DNA of 23,061 nucleotides from CANHBY01 sp031374415 (GCA_031374415.1 JANMGB010000057.1:1-23061); one strand, 5' to 3'; counted from the first letter of the stretch, positions 15,331-22,895 are shown. The notes: a model not told the origin generated them from the sequence alone. Numbers and translations: made by a program.

Positions 15331-16489
15331 GTCTGCCGTGGCTGGCCACGAGGTGTCTCATCATGAGGTGGCGCTGCCCAACGGGCGCCTGCGTGTCGAG
15401 ATCGACCGGGCTGACTGGCCTTTGCAGCGCCTGTGCGGCTTTGCCGCTCGGCACAATCCGCGCCGAGGCTTCTTGTTCGTGAGCAAGGTGTTGGGCAAGC
15501 ACTGGCCCAGTGCGCCCGCCGAGATGGGGGCCGCGCACGTGGCGCTGGCTGCGCGGCTCCGTGGGCCCAGCGGGCGGCCGGCCGTGTTCATCGGCATGGC
15601 CGAGACGGCCACGGGGCTGGGGCAGGGCGTGTTTGAGGCCTACCTCGCACAGCACGGCGCGGGCAGTGCCATCTATGTGCAGACCACGCGCTACCCCTTG
15701 TCGGGTGCGCAGACGCTGGACTTCGAGGAGCGCCACAGCCATGCACAGAGCTTGCGCTTGCATTGGCCTGAGCAAGCTGAGCTGCGAAAAGCCTTTCTGC
15801 ACGCGCCGATGCTGGTCTTGGTGGACGACGAGTTGTCCACCGGGCAGACCTTCCGGTCTTTGATGACGGCTTATCGCTCTATCAATCCCCATATTCAGCG
15901 CGTGTGCCTGGTGTCCCTCACAGACTTCATGGGCCATGAGGCTCGTGCGAGTTGGCGCAACGAGGCAGCACAAGTGGAGTTCATCTCCTTGCTGTCTGGT
16001 GCGCTTGCGTTTGAGGCAGACCCAGACTTTCGCGCTGAGCCAGCCGCCCCGGCGCAAGCCCAGGTGGCTTGCCGGCGCGGTCACGTGGGCTCGTTCAGTG
16101 CCCGCCTGGGAACAGACCAGGCGTTGCAGTTGCCCCAGGCCCTGCTGGAGCGACTCAATGCCAGTTTGCCAATGGACCGGCCTGTCCTGGTCTTGGGAAC
16201 CGGTGAATTCATGCACCCAGCGTTTTGCTTGGCACGCAGCCTGTCAAGCCAGGGGCGCGAGGTGCGGGTGCAGTCCACCACGCGTTCGCCCATCTTGCTG
16301 GGGGCTGATGTGCGGCAGCGATTGACGCTTCAGGATCCCTACGGTGAGGGCATCCCGAACTACCTCTACAACGTTGATCCCCAGGCCCAGACCGTGCTGT
16401 TGTGCTGCGAAAGCCCACCGTCAGCCGCCTTGACACAGACGTTGAGCCAATTGGATGCAGAGCTGGTTGCCTTGGGAAAGACCTCATGA
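15323..16489 (+). CDS. Phosphoribosyltransferase fused to TRSP domain
   Basis: This 388-aa protein has an N-terminal type I phosphoribosyltransferase domain (PRTase_2-like, about 30-235) and a C-terminal TRSP domain (about 245-385). The PRPP-binding loop VDDELSTGQT lies at about 167-176. The name-giving motif of the second domain is visible as TTRSP, with T320-R-S-P323, preceded by CRRGHVGSF (about 250-258). The reaction is expected to be transfer of, or release from, a ribose 5-phosphate unit using PRPP; the base is unknown. The frame opens upstream, but ATG 15323 overlaps the ATP-grasp stop by 8 bp and gives the natural N-terminus. The stop overlaps the next ATG (ATGA). Confidence 0.87.
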   Translation: MTESAVAGHEVSHHEVALPNGRLRVEIDRADWPLQRLCGFAARHNPRRGFLFVSKVLGKHWPSAPAEMGAAHVALAARLRGPSGRPAVFIGMAETATGLGQGVFEAYLAQHGAGSAIYVQTTRYPLSGAQTLDFEERHSHAQSLRLHWPEQAELRKAFLHAPMLVLVDDELSTGQTFRSLMTAYRSINPHIQRVCLVSLTDFMGHEARASWRNEAAQVEFISLLSGALAFEADPDFRAEPAAPAQAQVACRRGHVGSFSARLGTDQALQLPQALLERLNASLPMDRPVLVLGTGEFMHPAFCLARSLSSQGREVRVQSTTRSPILLGADVRQRLTLQDPYGEGIPNYLYNVDPQAQTVLLCCESPPSAALTQTLSQLDAELVALGKTS

Positions 16490-17265
16490 GTTCAAGTGCC
16501 TCTGGTCACGGTACGGGTGTCTTCGTGTTCGTCGATCTGGACGACTCACTGTTTAACAGCGCCCGCAAATGCCCACCGGGTGTGCCCCTGGAGCCTGCGG
16601 CCTTGCTGAAGAACGGCGAGGTTGTCTCCTATACCAATCCTCGCCAACGGGCCTTGCTTCACTGGACGCGCCAAGGCGCGACCATCGTGCCCGTGACGGC
16701 TCGCAGTGTCGAGGGCTTTACCCGGGTGCTGGTGGATTTTCAGGGCACGGCGGTGGTGAGCTTCGGGGGTGTCATCCTCGACGCCCAGCGGCAGCCCGAC
16801 GCCCGCTGGGCTCAGCGCATGCAAATTGAATTGGCCGCCACGCGTGAGCCGATGCAACAGGCCCATGCAGCCGTGTCGGCGTGGATTGATAAAAACCAAG
16901 TTGATGCCTGGGCCAAGGTGGTCGAGGAGGCGGGGCAGGCTCAGTACCTGCTGGCCAAGCACCGGAGCGCCGATGCGCTGGCGCTGGCTGAACTCGCGGC
17001 TCAGGTTCTGCGCCCGTGGGCGGCCTGTCGCCCAGGCTGGCGCGTATTCCAAAACGACAACAACCTGACCTTGTTGCCGCCAGGCTTGGACAAGGCTCAC
17101 GCGGTGGCTCACCTGATGGCCGAGCTGCGCGCAGCACAGGGTGACATCGTCACCATCGGTATCGGCGACAGCCTCAGCGATGCGCGCTTTCTCAGCCTGT
17201 GCGACTATGCCATGGCGCCCCAGGGCACGCAGCTCGGCCAGCGCTTGTGGGAGTGTTTGACATGA
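16486..17265 (+). CDS. HAD-superfamily hydrolase (phosphatase) of the Ter-linked module
   Basis: This 259-aa HAD-fold hydrolase has all four motifs: DLDDS (nucleophile D17, acid/base D19), VTAR with T71, Lys203 in GLDKAHAV, and IGIGDSLSDARF with D228 and D232. The size and cap placement between motifs II and III fit the Cof/sucrose-phosphatase-like type IIB group. It should remove a phosphate from a small, probably sugar- or nucleotide-like, intermediate. The start overlaps the preceding stop as ATGA, and the following gene starts the same way, so the three are translationally coupled. Substrate is not predictable from sequence alone. Confidence 0.86.
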   Translation: MSSSASGHGTGVFVFVDLDDSLFNSARKCPPGVPLEPAALLKNGEVVSYTNPRQRALLHWTRQGATIVPVTARSVEGFTRVLVDFQGTAVVSFGGVILDAQRQPDARWAQRMQIELAATREPMQQAHAAVSAWIDKNQVDAWAKVVEEAGQAQYLLAKHRSADALALAELAAQVLRPWAACRPGWRVFQNDNNLTLLPPGLDKAHAVAHLMAELRAAQGDIVTIGIGDSLSDARFLSLCDYAMAPQGTQLGQRLWECLT

Positions 17266-18389
17266 CGGTTTTGGTGGCACATGCAGCGCCAACTTCTTTT
17301 CACGGCAGTTACGCGCCAGACGATGTCACCTTTTTGTTGCAGCCTATGCCCCGGCAGCGCACTCACACCGTAGACGATTTGCTAGAGAAGGAGCGCCTGA
17401 TCCAATCAGGTCAACGGCACTACAGCGAGATGATCACGCCCGAGAAGCTGCCCACAGCGACTTACCTGGCCTTGTTTCATAAGGCTGTGGAGGCGTATGC
17501 CCATCGCATGGCGCGTGATCTCGTTCATCTGGCCAGACGCATCCGTGCTGCACGGCCAGGGCCGTTGACCTTGGTGTCTTTGGCGCGCGCGGGTACGCCT
17601 GTTGGTGTTTTGTTGCGCCGTGTATTGCGTGATTTGTGGGGGGTGGAGGTTGCGCACTACTGCATTTCGATCATTCGCGACCGTGGCCTGGACACCCACG
17701 CTCTCGACCACATTCTGGCCAATCATCTCCCGAAGAGCCTGGCATTCATCGACGGATGGACGGCCAAGGGTGCCATCCTGGGCGAGTTGCGGCGCAGCCT
17801 GACAGCCTACGAAGCGAGCACGGGTGTGGCTCTTGCGCCGGAGCTGTTCGTCCTGTCCGACTTGGCGGGTGTCGCGCAAGCCTGTGGCTCGACACAAGAC
17901 TATCTGATTCCTTCTGCGCTGCTCAACGCCAGCGTATCGGGCCTCGTGAGCCGCTCGATCTTGAACGAACATGTAGGTGCTGCTCAGTTTCACGGTTGTT
18001 TGTTCTACGCCGACTGGCACGCCCACGACATGTCACGCTGGTTCGTTGAGCGGGTGAGCGCCGAGGTGCAGTCGCATGGGGCATCCTGGTCTTGCGAGCC
18101 CTTGCCGTCTGTCGATGTGAACGCAGCGGCCCGTCGCGCGCACGAGTTAATGGCAACGATGTCCCAACGCTACGCTGTGCTTGACACCAACCTTGTCAAA
18201 CCAGGCCTCGGCGAAGCAACGCGGGCACTGCTGCGCCGCGCACCGCGTCTTCTCATCCTGCGCGACCCGACGAGCGTCGAGGTTCGCCATCTTGTCCAAC
18301 TCGCCACCGAGCGTGGTGTGCCCATCGAGGTTGACACCTCAATGGCACTCCATGCCGTGGCGATCATCCGGAGTTTGTCTGATGGCTGA
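17262..18389 (+). CDS. StiP/PRTase_1 domain protein with C-terminal PELOTA-like RNA-binding domain
   Basis: This 375-aa protein is of the family annotated either as 'cysteine protease StiP' or as a phosphoribosyltransferase-like domain (PRTase_1). LVSLARAGTPVGVLLRR (104-120) and FIDGWTAKGA (162-171) look like the ribose-phosphate strand and the PRPP loop of a type I PRTase, which favours the transferase view. The C-terminal ~70 residues (about 305-371, with LLILRDPTSVEV and GVPIEVDTSMALHAV) match the PELOTA_1 domain, a predicted RNA-binding fold. ATG 17262 overlaps the HAD stop as ATGA; the next gene starts 8 bp inside the end. The RNA-binding part raises the idea that the product is made on, or attached to, RNA; this is inference. 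Confidence 0.85.
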   Translation: MTVLVAHAAPTSFHGSYAPDDVTFLLQPMPRQRTHTVDDLLEKERLIQSGQRHYSEMITPEKLPTATYLALFHKAVEAYAHRMARDLVHLARRIRAARPGPLTLVSLARAGTPVGVLLRRVLRDLWGVEVAHYCISIIRDRGLDTHALDHILANHLPKSLAFIDGWTAKGAILGELRRSLTAYEASTGVALAPELFVLSDLAGVAQACGSTQDYLIPSALLNASVSGLVSRSILNEHVGAAQFHGCLFYADWHAHDMSRWFVERVSAEVQSHGASWSCEPLPSVDVNAAARRAHELMATMSQRYAVLDTNLVKPGLGEATRALLRRAPRLLILRDPTSVEVRHLVQLATERGVPIEVDTSMALHAVAIIRSLSDG

Positions 18390-19272
18390 TGCTTTTCAAC
18401 TCGGTGCGTCGCTGTACGTGCCCGCCTTGCATCCCAAGCTCGACGCAGTACTTGCGCATCAAGCCTATCCTGATCTCAAGTCGGTCATTGTTTGCACCGA
18501 AGATGCCGTTGCGGATCGCGATGTGGACGAGGCATTGCGTCAGTTGCGCGAGGCGCTGAAGGTCATGCTCCCCACGCCACGTCTGCTGCGCTTCGTGCGG
18601 GTGCGCAATCCCGCGGTGATGCGCGAGGTCGTGGCAATGCCGGGCAGCGAACACTTGTCCGGTTTCGTGCTGCCCAAAGTCACCGCAGAGACACTGCCGC
18701 ATTACAACCTCCTGTTGACGGGCACGCAGTGCCTCATGCCCACCCTGGAGACCGTCGAGGTGTTTGAGCCCGACGCAATGCGCGCGCTACGCAAGGCGTT
18801 GATGCAGCCTGGCATGCGCGAACGCATCCTTGCGCTGCGCATCGGCGGCAACGATCTCCTGCGCCTTCTCGGGATGCGGCGGCCCCGGGGTGTGACCCTC
18901 TACGACACCCCCTTGGGCGTGTTGCTCGGACAGCTGGTGCTGACCTTCAAGCCGCACGGGTTCCCCCTCACCGCACCGGTGTTTGACCTCCTGGACGACG
19001 AGCCGATGCTGCGTGAGGAAGTTCGGCGTGACTTGGCTTTCGGGTTCTGTGGCAAGACGGCGGTTCATCCTGCGCAGATTTCTGTCATTGAAGATGTCTT
19101 CAAGGTCAATGCTGTTGAGCTGGAAGTTGCCAAACGCTTGGTGGCGCCCGATTGCCCGGCGGTCTTTCAGTGGGGCGGTGCGATGCATGAAGCGGCGGTG
19201 CACGGAGCCTGGGCTCAACGAGTTTTTTCGCGTGCCCAACACTTTGGCATTGAGCCCTCGCACGAGGGTTGA
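18382..19272 (+). CDS. HpcH/HpaI-CitE-like lyase of the Ter-linked module
   Basis: This 296-aa TIM-barrel protein is of the HpcH/HpaI aldolase and citrate lyase beta-like superfamily. Visible family residues are E40-D41 in VCTEDAV, R73/R75 in FVRVRNP, E123 in PTLETVEV, and the CitE-type stretch GFCGKTAVHPAQ (about 221-232). Such enzymes cleave or form C-C bonds of 3-hydroxyacid or CoA-ester substrates with Mg2+. The substrate here is unknown. The frame opens far upstream inside the previous gene, but ATG 18382, overlapping the preceding stop by 8 bp, starts the domain. It is the last gene of the cluster; thrS follows after 212 bp. Confidence 0.86.
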   Translation: MADAFQLGASLYVPALHPKLDAVLAHQAYPDLKSVIVCTEDAVADRDVDEALRQLREALKVMLPTPRLLRFVRVRNPAVMREVVAMPGSEHLSGFVLPKVTAETLPHYNLLLTGTQCLMPTLETVEVFEPDAMRALRKALMQPGMRERILALRIGGNDLLRLLGMRRPRGVTLYDTPLGVLLGQLVLTFKPHGFPLTAPVFDLLDDEPMLREEVRRDLAFGFCGKTAVHPAQISVIEDVFKVNAVELEVAKRLVAPDCPAVFQWGGAMHEAAVHGAWAQRVFSRAQHFGIEPSHEG

Positions 19273-19313
19273 GCATCCGGCCACGACGTTCCGGGCATCC
19301 AACGGACGAGGTA

Positions 19314-19342
19314 TGTCAAAGCAAACAAGCCAAGATTACAAT
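19314..19342 (+). promoter_or_regulatory. thrS: Possible thrS promoter
   Basis: TACAAT at 19337-19342 is a good -10 element about 140 bp before the thrS start. The -35 position 17 bases upstream holds TGTCAA, a poor match. If used, it would give a thrS leader of about 135 nt that contains the hairpin at 19448-19465. Confidence 0.35.
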
Positions 19343-19447
19343 CCCAGACCGTGCGCTTGCGCAGTCGCCATATCGTCGATCGTCAAGCGCTGAACTGGTG
19401 ACACTTTGCATGTGTGAGCCCAAACGCTGTTGGCTCTGGATGTTCTG

Positions 19448-19476
19448 GCGCGGCACCTACCGCGCTTTGTTTTTTG
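19448..19476 (+). terminator. Hairpin plus U-rich tract in the thrS leader (attenuator-like)
   Basis: GCGCGG (19448-19453) pairs with CCGCGC (19460-19465) over a CACCTA loop, followed at once by TTTGTTTTTT (19466-19475). This is the shape of an intrinsic terminator. It ends at the thrS ribosome binding site (GGAG at 19476-19479), nine bases before the start codon. It could end transcripts from the upstream cluster or act as an attenuator/translation switch for thrS. Confidence 0.55.
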
Positions 19477-19484
19477 GAGATTCA

Positions 19485-21404
19485 ATGATTTCAATCCGCT
19501 TGCCCGACGGTTCACAGCGTGAATTCGCGGGGCCAGTGAGCGTGGCCGAAGTGGCCGCATCGATTGGCCCTGGCTTGGCCAAAGCCGCCTTGGCCGGCCG
19601 TGTCGGGGAGGGCGCCGACGCACGAGTGGTCGACACCAGCCATGTGCTGCAGGAAAACACATCGCTGGCGCTCATCACCGAGAAGGATGTTGAAGGCCTG
19701 GACGTCATCCGTCACTCGACTGCTCACCTGTTGGCGTATGCGGTCAAGAGTTTGTTTCCCGAAGCGCAGGTCACGATCGGCCCGGTGATCGACAACGGCT
19801 TTTATTACGACTTTGCCTACAAACGCCCGTTCACGCCCGAAGACCTGGCTGCCATCGAAGCCAAGATGAGCGAGTTGGCCAAGAAGGACGAGCCCTTAGT
19901 GCGCCGCGTGTTGCCGCGCGATGAGGCCGTGAGCTACTTCAAAAGCCTGGGTGAAGCGTACAAGGCCGAGTTGATTGCCAGCATTCCCAGTGACGAAGAC
20001 GTCTCGCTGTACCGCGAAGGGTCGTTCGAAGACCTCTGCCGCGGACCGCACGTGCCCAGCACAGGCAAGCTCAAACATTTCAAGCTGATGAAGGTAGCTG
20101 GTGCCTATTGGCGTGGCGACCACCGCAACGAAATGCTGCAGCGTATCTACGGCACCGCGTGGGCCACCAAGGAGGCGTTGCAACAGTATCTGCACATGCT
20201 GGAAGAGGCCGAGAAGCGTGACCATCGCAAGCTCGGTCGCGAACTCGATCTCTTTCACCTCGACGAGCATTCCCCAGGCACCGTGTTTTGGCACCCCAAA
20301 GGCTGGACGGTGTGGCAAGAGGTGGAGCAGTACATGCGCCGCGTCTACCGAGACAACGGCTACCTCGAAGTCAAAGCCCCCCAAATTCTGGATCAAGGCC
20401 TGTGGGAGAAGACCGGTCACTGGGGCAAGTACCGCGACAACATGTTCACGACGGAGTCAGAGAAGCGAGACTACGCGCTCAAGCCCATGAACTGTCCGGG
20501 TCACTTGCTGATTTTCAAGCAAGGCATCAAGAGCTACCGCGATCTCCCGCTACGCTACGGTGAGTTTGGTCAATGCCATCGCAACGAGCCCACTGGGGGC
20601 CTGCACGGCATCATGCGTGTGCGTGCCTTCACGCAAGACGACGGGCATATTTTTTGTACTGACGAGCAAATCTTGTCAGAGTGCACCGCCTTCACATCCT
20701 TGTTGCAGAAGGTCTACAAAGATTTTGGCTTCACCGACATCATCTACAAGGTAGCCACCCGTCCTGCCGCCCGCATTGGCAGCGACGAAGCCTGGGATCG
20801 TGCCGAATTTGCCTTGATGGAAAGCCTGCGCCAATCAGGCTGTCAGTTTGAGATCGCGGCGGGTGAGGGCGCTTTTTACGGCCCCAAGATTGAATACACC
20901 CTGAAAGACGCCCTGGGACGACACTGGCAATGTGGCACTGTGCAAGTGGACCCTAACATGCCAGAGCGCTTAGGGGCTGAATATGTCGATGAACAGGGGG
21001 CGCGACGCACGCCCATGATGCTGCACCGTGCCATCGTGGGCAGCCTTGAGCGATTCATCGGTATCCTCATCGAGCAGCACGCGGGGGCCTTGCCTGCATG
21101 GCTGGCGCCAGTGCAAGCTGTGGTGGCCTGCATCACAGACGCCCAAGCCGACTACGCTCAAGGAGTTGCGAATTCTTTGCAGAAACAAGGACTTAGAGTT
21201 GCAACTGATTTACGCAACGAAAAAATAAACTATAAAATACGAGAACACGCAGTTCAAAAGGTTCCGTACATCCTGGTCGTGGGTGACAAGGAAAAAGCCA
21301 ACGGAACCCTGGCAGTGCGAGCCAGAGGCAACCAAGACTTGGGCGTCATGCCCCTCGTTGAGTTCTCCCAAAGGATACTCAAAGACATTGCCCACAAGGT
21401 CTGA
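19485..21404 (+). CDS. thrS: Threonyl-tRNA synthetase
   Basis: ThrRS charges tRNA-Thr in the cytoplasm. The 639-aa protein has the TGS domain at the N-terminus (MISIRLPDGSQREFAGPVSV), the editing domain with HSTAHLLAYAVK near residues 76-87 and the SAD motif region, the class II core (motif 2 around FGQCHRNEPTGGLHG, motif 3 around RTPMMLHRAIVGSLERFIG), zinc-ligand Cys in MNCPGH, and a C-terminal anticodon-binding domain (QAVVACITDAQADYA onward). Length is standard. The frame continues upstream to 19269, but ATG 19485 has TTTTTTGGAGA before it and matches the family start. It heads the usual thrS-infC-rpmI-rplT operon. Confidence 0.97.
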   Translation: MISIRLPDGSQREFAGPVSVAEVAASIGPGLAKAALAGRVGEGADARVVDTSHVLQENTSLALITEKDVEGLDVIRHSTAHLLAYAVKSLFPEAQVTIGPVIDNGFYYDFAYKRPFTPEDLAAIEAKMSELAKKDEPLVRRVLPRDEAVSYFKSLGEAYKAELIASIPSDEDVSLYREGSFEDLCRGPHVPSTGKLKHFKLMKVAGAYWRGDHRNEMLQRIYGTAWATKEALQQYLHMLEEAEKRDHRKLGRELDLFHLDEHSPGTVFWHPKGWTVWQEVEQYMRRVYRDNGYLEVKAPQILDQGLWEKTGHWGKYRDNMFTTESEKRDYALKPMNCPGHLLIFKQGIKSYRDLPLRYGEFGQCHRNEPTGGLHGIMRVRAFTQDDGHIFCTDEQILSECTAFTSLLQKVYKDFGFTDIIYKVATRPAARIGSDEAWDRAEFALMESLRQSGCQFEIAAGEGAFYGPKIEYTLKDALGRHWQCGTVQVDPNMPERLGAEYVDEQGARRTPMMLHRAIVGSLERFIGILIEQHAGALPAWLAPVQAVVACITDAQADYAQGVANSLQKQGLRVATDLRNEKINYKIREHAVQKVPYILVVGDKEKANGTLAVRARGNQDLGVMPLVEFSQRILKDIAHKV

Positions 21405-21484
21405 GCGCGGTTGCGCCAAGGCTTTTCGGCTTGCACATTTTTTGTTTGAGACCCTGGGCTTGGGGTTGTTGAAAGGTTTGAACC

Positions 21485-22036
21485 ATCGCTACTTTTGCTG
21501 ACCGCCGTGTTCCCAATGTGGAGCGCAAACACAGACTCAATCGGGAAATCACGGCCACCGAAGTCCGTCTGAACGGAGTTGAAAACGAGCCTCTGGGCAT
21601 TGTCAACACACTGGAAGCCCTGCGCATGGCAGGCGATCTGGATGTCGATCTGGTGGAGATCGCCGCCGCGGCAGATCCTCCGGTGTGCCGTCTGATGGAC
21701 TACGGCAAGTTCCGTTACCAAGAGCAAAAGCGGGCGGCGGAAGCCAAAGCCAAGCAAAAGGTGGTGGAGGTCAAGGAGATCAAATTTCGTCCGGGCACGG
21801 ATGAAGGTGACTACCTGATCAAAATGCGTAATTTGCGTCGATTCATTGCCGAAGACGGCGACAAGGGGAAAGTCACCTTGCGCTATCGCGGACGTGAAAT
21901 CACTCACCAAGACATCGGCATGCGATTGCTCGAGCGCATTCGCGACGAGTTGGCTGATGTCTCGGTGGTCGAACACATGCCCAAGCTTGAAGGCCGGCAG
22001 ATGATCATGGTGCTCGCGCCCAAGCGCAAGTCCTGA
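21485..22036 (+). CDS. infC: Translation initiation factor IF-3, apparent ATC start
   Basis: IF-3 binds the 30S subunit and checks start codon and initiator tRNA. The 183-aa reading has an N-domain (HRLNREITATEVRLNGVENEPLGI...), a Lys/Ala/Glu-rich helical linker (EQKRAAEAKAKQK) and a C-domain (VKEIKFRPGTDEGDYLIKMR to the end). No ATG lies near the proper N-terminus. The frame from ATC 21485 adds the family-like ATFADRRVPNVERK; a GTG at 21518 would remove this. A non-AUG start is the known basis of infC self-control in enterobacteria (AUU there), so ATC is preferred. AAAGG lies about ten bases upstream. The gene is 80 bp after thrS. Confidence 0.93.
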   Translation: MATFADRRVPNVERKHRLNREITATEVRLNGVENEPLGIVNTLEALRMAGDLDVDLVEIAAAADPPVCRLMDYGKFRYQEQKRAAEAKAKQKVVEVKEIKFRPGTDEGDYLIKMRNLRRFIAEDGDKGKVTLRYRGREITHQDIGMRLLERIRDELADVSVVEHMPKLEGRQMIMVLAPKRKS

Positions 22037-22107
22037 GCATCGCCAGTCAACAGGTTTGACAGAATTCAACGCCTCGGTTCGGTCACCGGGGAGTTGAGAA
22101 GAAGCTG

Positions 22108-22149
22108 CTGCAGGCTAACAAGACGACAAAGCTTTGTCGGCGCCTGCAG
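22108..22149 (+). promoter_or_regulatory. Two-tier hairpin in the rpmI-rplT leader
   Basis: CTGCAGGC (22108-22115) pairs with GCCTGCAG (22142-22149). Inside this stem lies a perfect 16-base palindrome, CGACAAAGCTTTGTCG (22124-22139). The structure ends 21 bases before the rpmI start and close to its ribosome binding site (AAAAGGAG). In enterobacteria bL20 represses this operon by binding a structured leader, so a bL20-responsive element is a reasonable reading. The sequence itself shows the stems, not the ligand. Confidence 0.6.
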
Positions 22150-22170
22150 GAGTCACGAAAAGGAGCAGTC

Positions 22171-22374
22171 ATGCCCAAGATGAAGACCAAGAAAAGCGCG
22201 GCCAAGCGGTTCCGCGTGCGTCCAGGCGGTACCGTCAAACGGGGCCAGGCTTTCAAACGCCACATCCTGACGAAGAAGTCCACGAAGAACAAGCGCCATT
22301 TGCGTGGTGCCGTCAACGTGCATGAGACCAACATGGGGCACATCAAACAGATGATGCCTTTTGCTGGTCTGTGA
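22171..22374 (+). CDS. rpmI: 50S ribosomal protein bL35
   Basis: This 67-aa, very basic protein is bL35 of the large ribosomal subunit. MPKMKTKKSAAKRFRV at the start and the KRGQAFKRHILTKKSTKNKR core are diagnostic. AAAAGGAGCAGTC precedes the ATG, so the start is secure. It follows infC after a 134-bp structured leader and precedes rplT by 38 bp, the usual order. The leader hairpin probably sets the level of both proteins. Confidence 0.97.
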   Translation: MPKMKTKKSAAKRFRVRPGGTVKRGQAFKRHILTKKSTKNKRHLRGAVNVHETNMGHIKQMMPFAGL

Positions 22375-22412
22375 TGGCACGGCTTTCAAACTGATTCAAA
22401 AGGAGAAAACTC

Positions 22413-22769
22413 ATGCCTCGCGTTAAACGTGGTGTCACCGCTCGCGCACGCCATAAAAAAATTCTCGCACTCGCCAAGGGTTACCGTGGCCGTCGCAAGA
22501 ATGTCTTCCGTATTGCCAAACAAGCTGTCATGCGTGCTGGGCAGTATGCCTACCGCGACCGCCGCACCAAGAAGCGGGTGTTCCGTCAACTGTGGATTGC
22601 GCGTATCAACGCCGCCAGCCGCAGCATGGGCGTCACCTACAGCCGCTTCATGGCCGGCCTGAAGAAAGCACACATCGAGATCGACCGCAAGGTTCTCTCG
22701 GACATGGCCATCCATGATCCAGTCGCTTTCAACAGCATTGTTGAGAAGGTGAAGGCCCAACTCGCTTGA
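22413..22769 (+). CDS. rplT: 50S ribosomal protein bL20
   Basis: This 118-aa basic protein is bL20, needed early in large-subunit assembly. The long basic N-terminal extension (MPRVKRGVTARARHKKILAL, then AKGYRGRRKNVFRIA) and the globular RRTKKRVFRQLWIARINAA region are typical, and length is normal. AAAAGGAGAAAACTC precedes the ATG. In many bacteria bL20 is also the repressor of its own operon. pheS, the usual next gene, is not reached before the window ends; a fold-back element lies in the space after rplT. Confidence 0.97.
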   Translation: MPRVKRGVTARARHKKILALAKGYRGRRKNVFRIAKQAVMRAGQYAYRDRRTKKRVFRQLWIARINAASRSMGVTYSRFMAGLKKAHIEIDRKVLSDMAIHDPVAFNSIVEKVKAQLA

Positions 22770-22781
22770 ATACCCTCTTTG

Positions 22782-22805
22782 CCTAGGCGCCCCTATGGCG
22801 CCAGG
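22782..22805 (+). terminator. Possible terminator hairpin after rplT
   Basis: GGCGCC (22786-22791) pairs with GGCGCC (22797-22802) over a CCTAT loop, and CCT/AGG outside extends the stem across a bulged A. It starts 13 bp after the rplT stop. No T run follows, so termination would be weak or factor-assisted. Confidence 0.45.
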
Positions 22806-22895
22806 TGAGTGGGTTGGTCTGAGCAAAATCTATTGATCCGGTTCTGGTACCAGGTTCAGTGGGCCTTGTTCAGCGCAAGTCCTTCAAGGCCGACT
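22803..22895. other. Gene-free spacer with short palindromes
   Basis: This stretch holds no recognisable gene. It contains the 10-bp palindrome CTGGTACCAG (22844-22853) and a possible stem of GGCCTTG (22862-22868) with CAAGGCC (22885-22891). In this position one would expect the leader of pheS, but I cannot identify one with confidence. Confidence 0.4.

Noticed and set aside
15290..16216. Antisense frame opposite the PRTase-TRSP gene
   Set aside because: It has no recognisable domain and conflicts with the overlapped gene chain, whose starts and stops are tightly coupled.
19410..19484. Trp-rich leader peptide in frame with thrS
   Set aside because: The frame from ATG 19410 runs straight into thrS without a stop, has no ribosome binding site and contains only one Thr codon, so it does not fit a threonine attenuation peptide.
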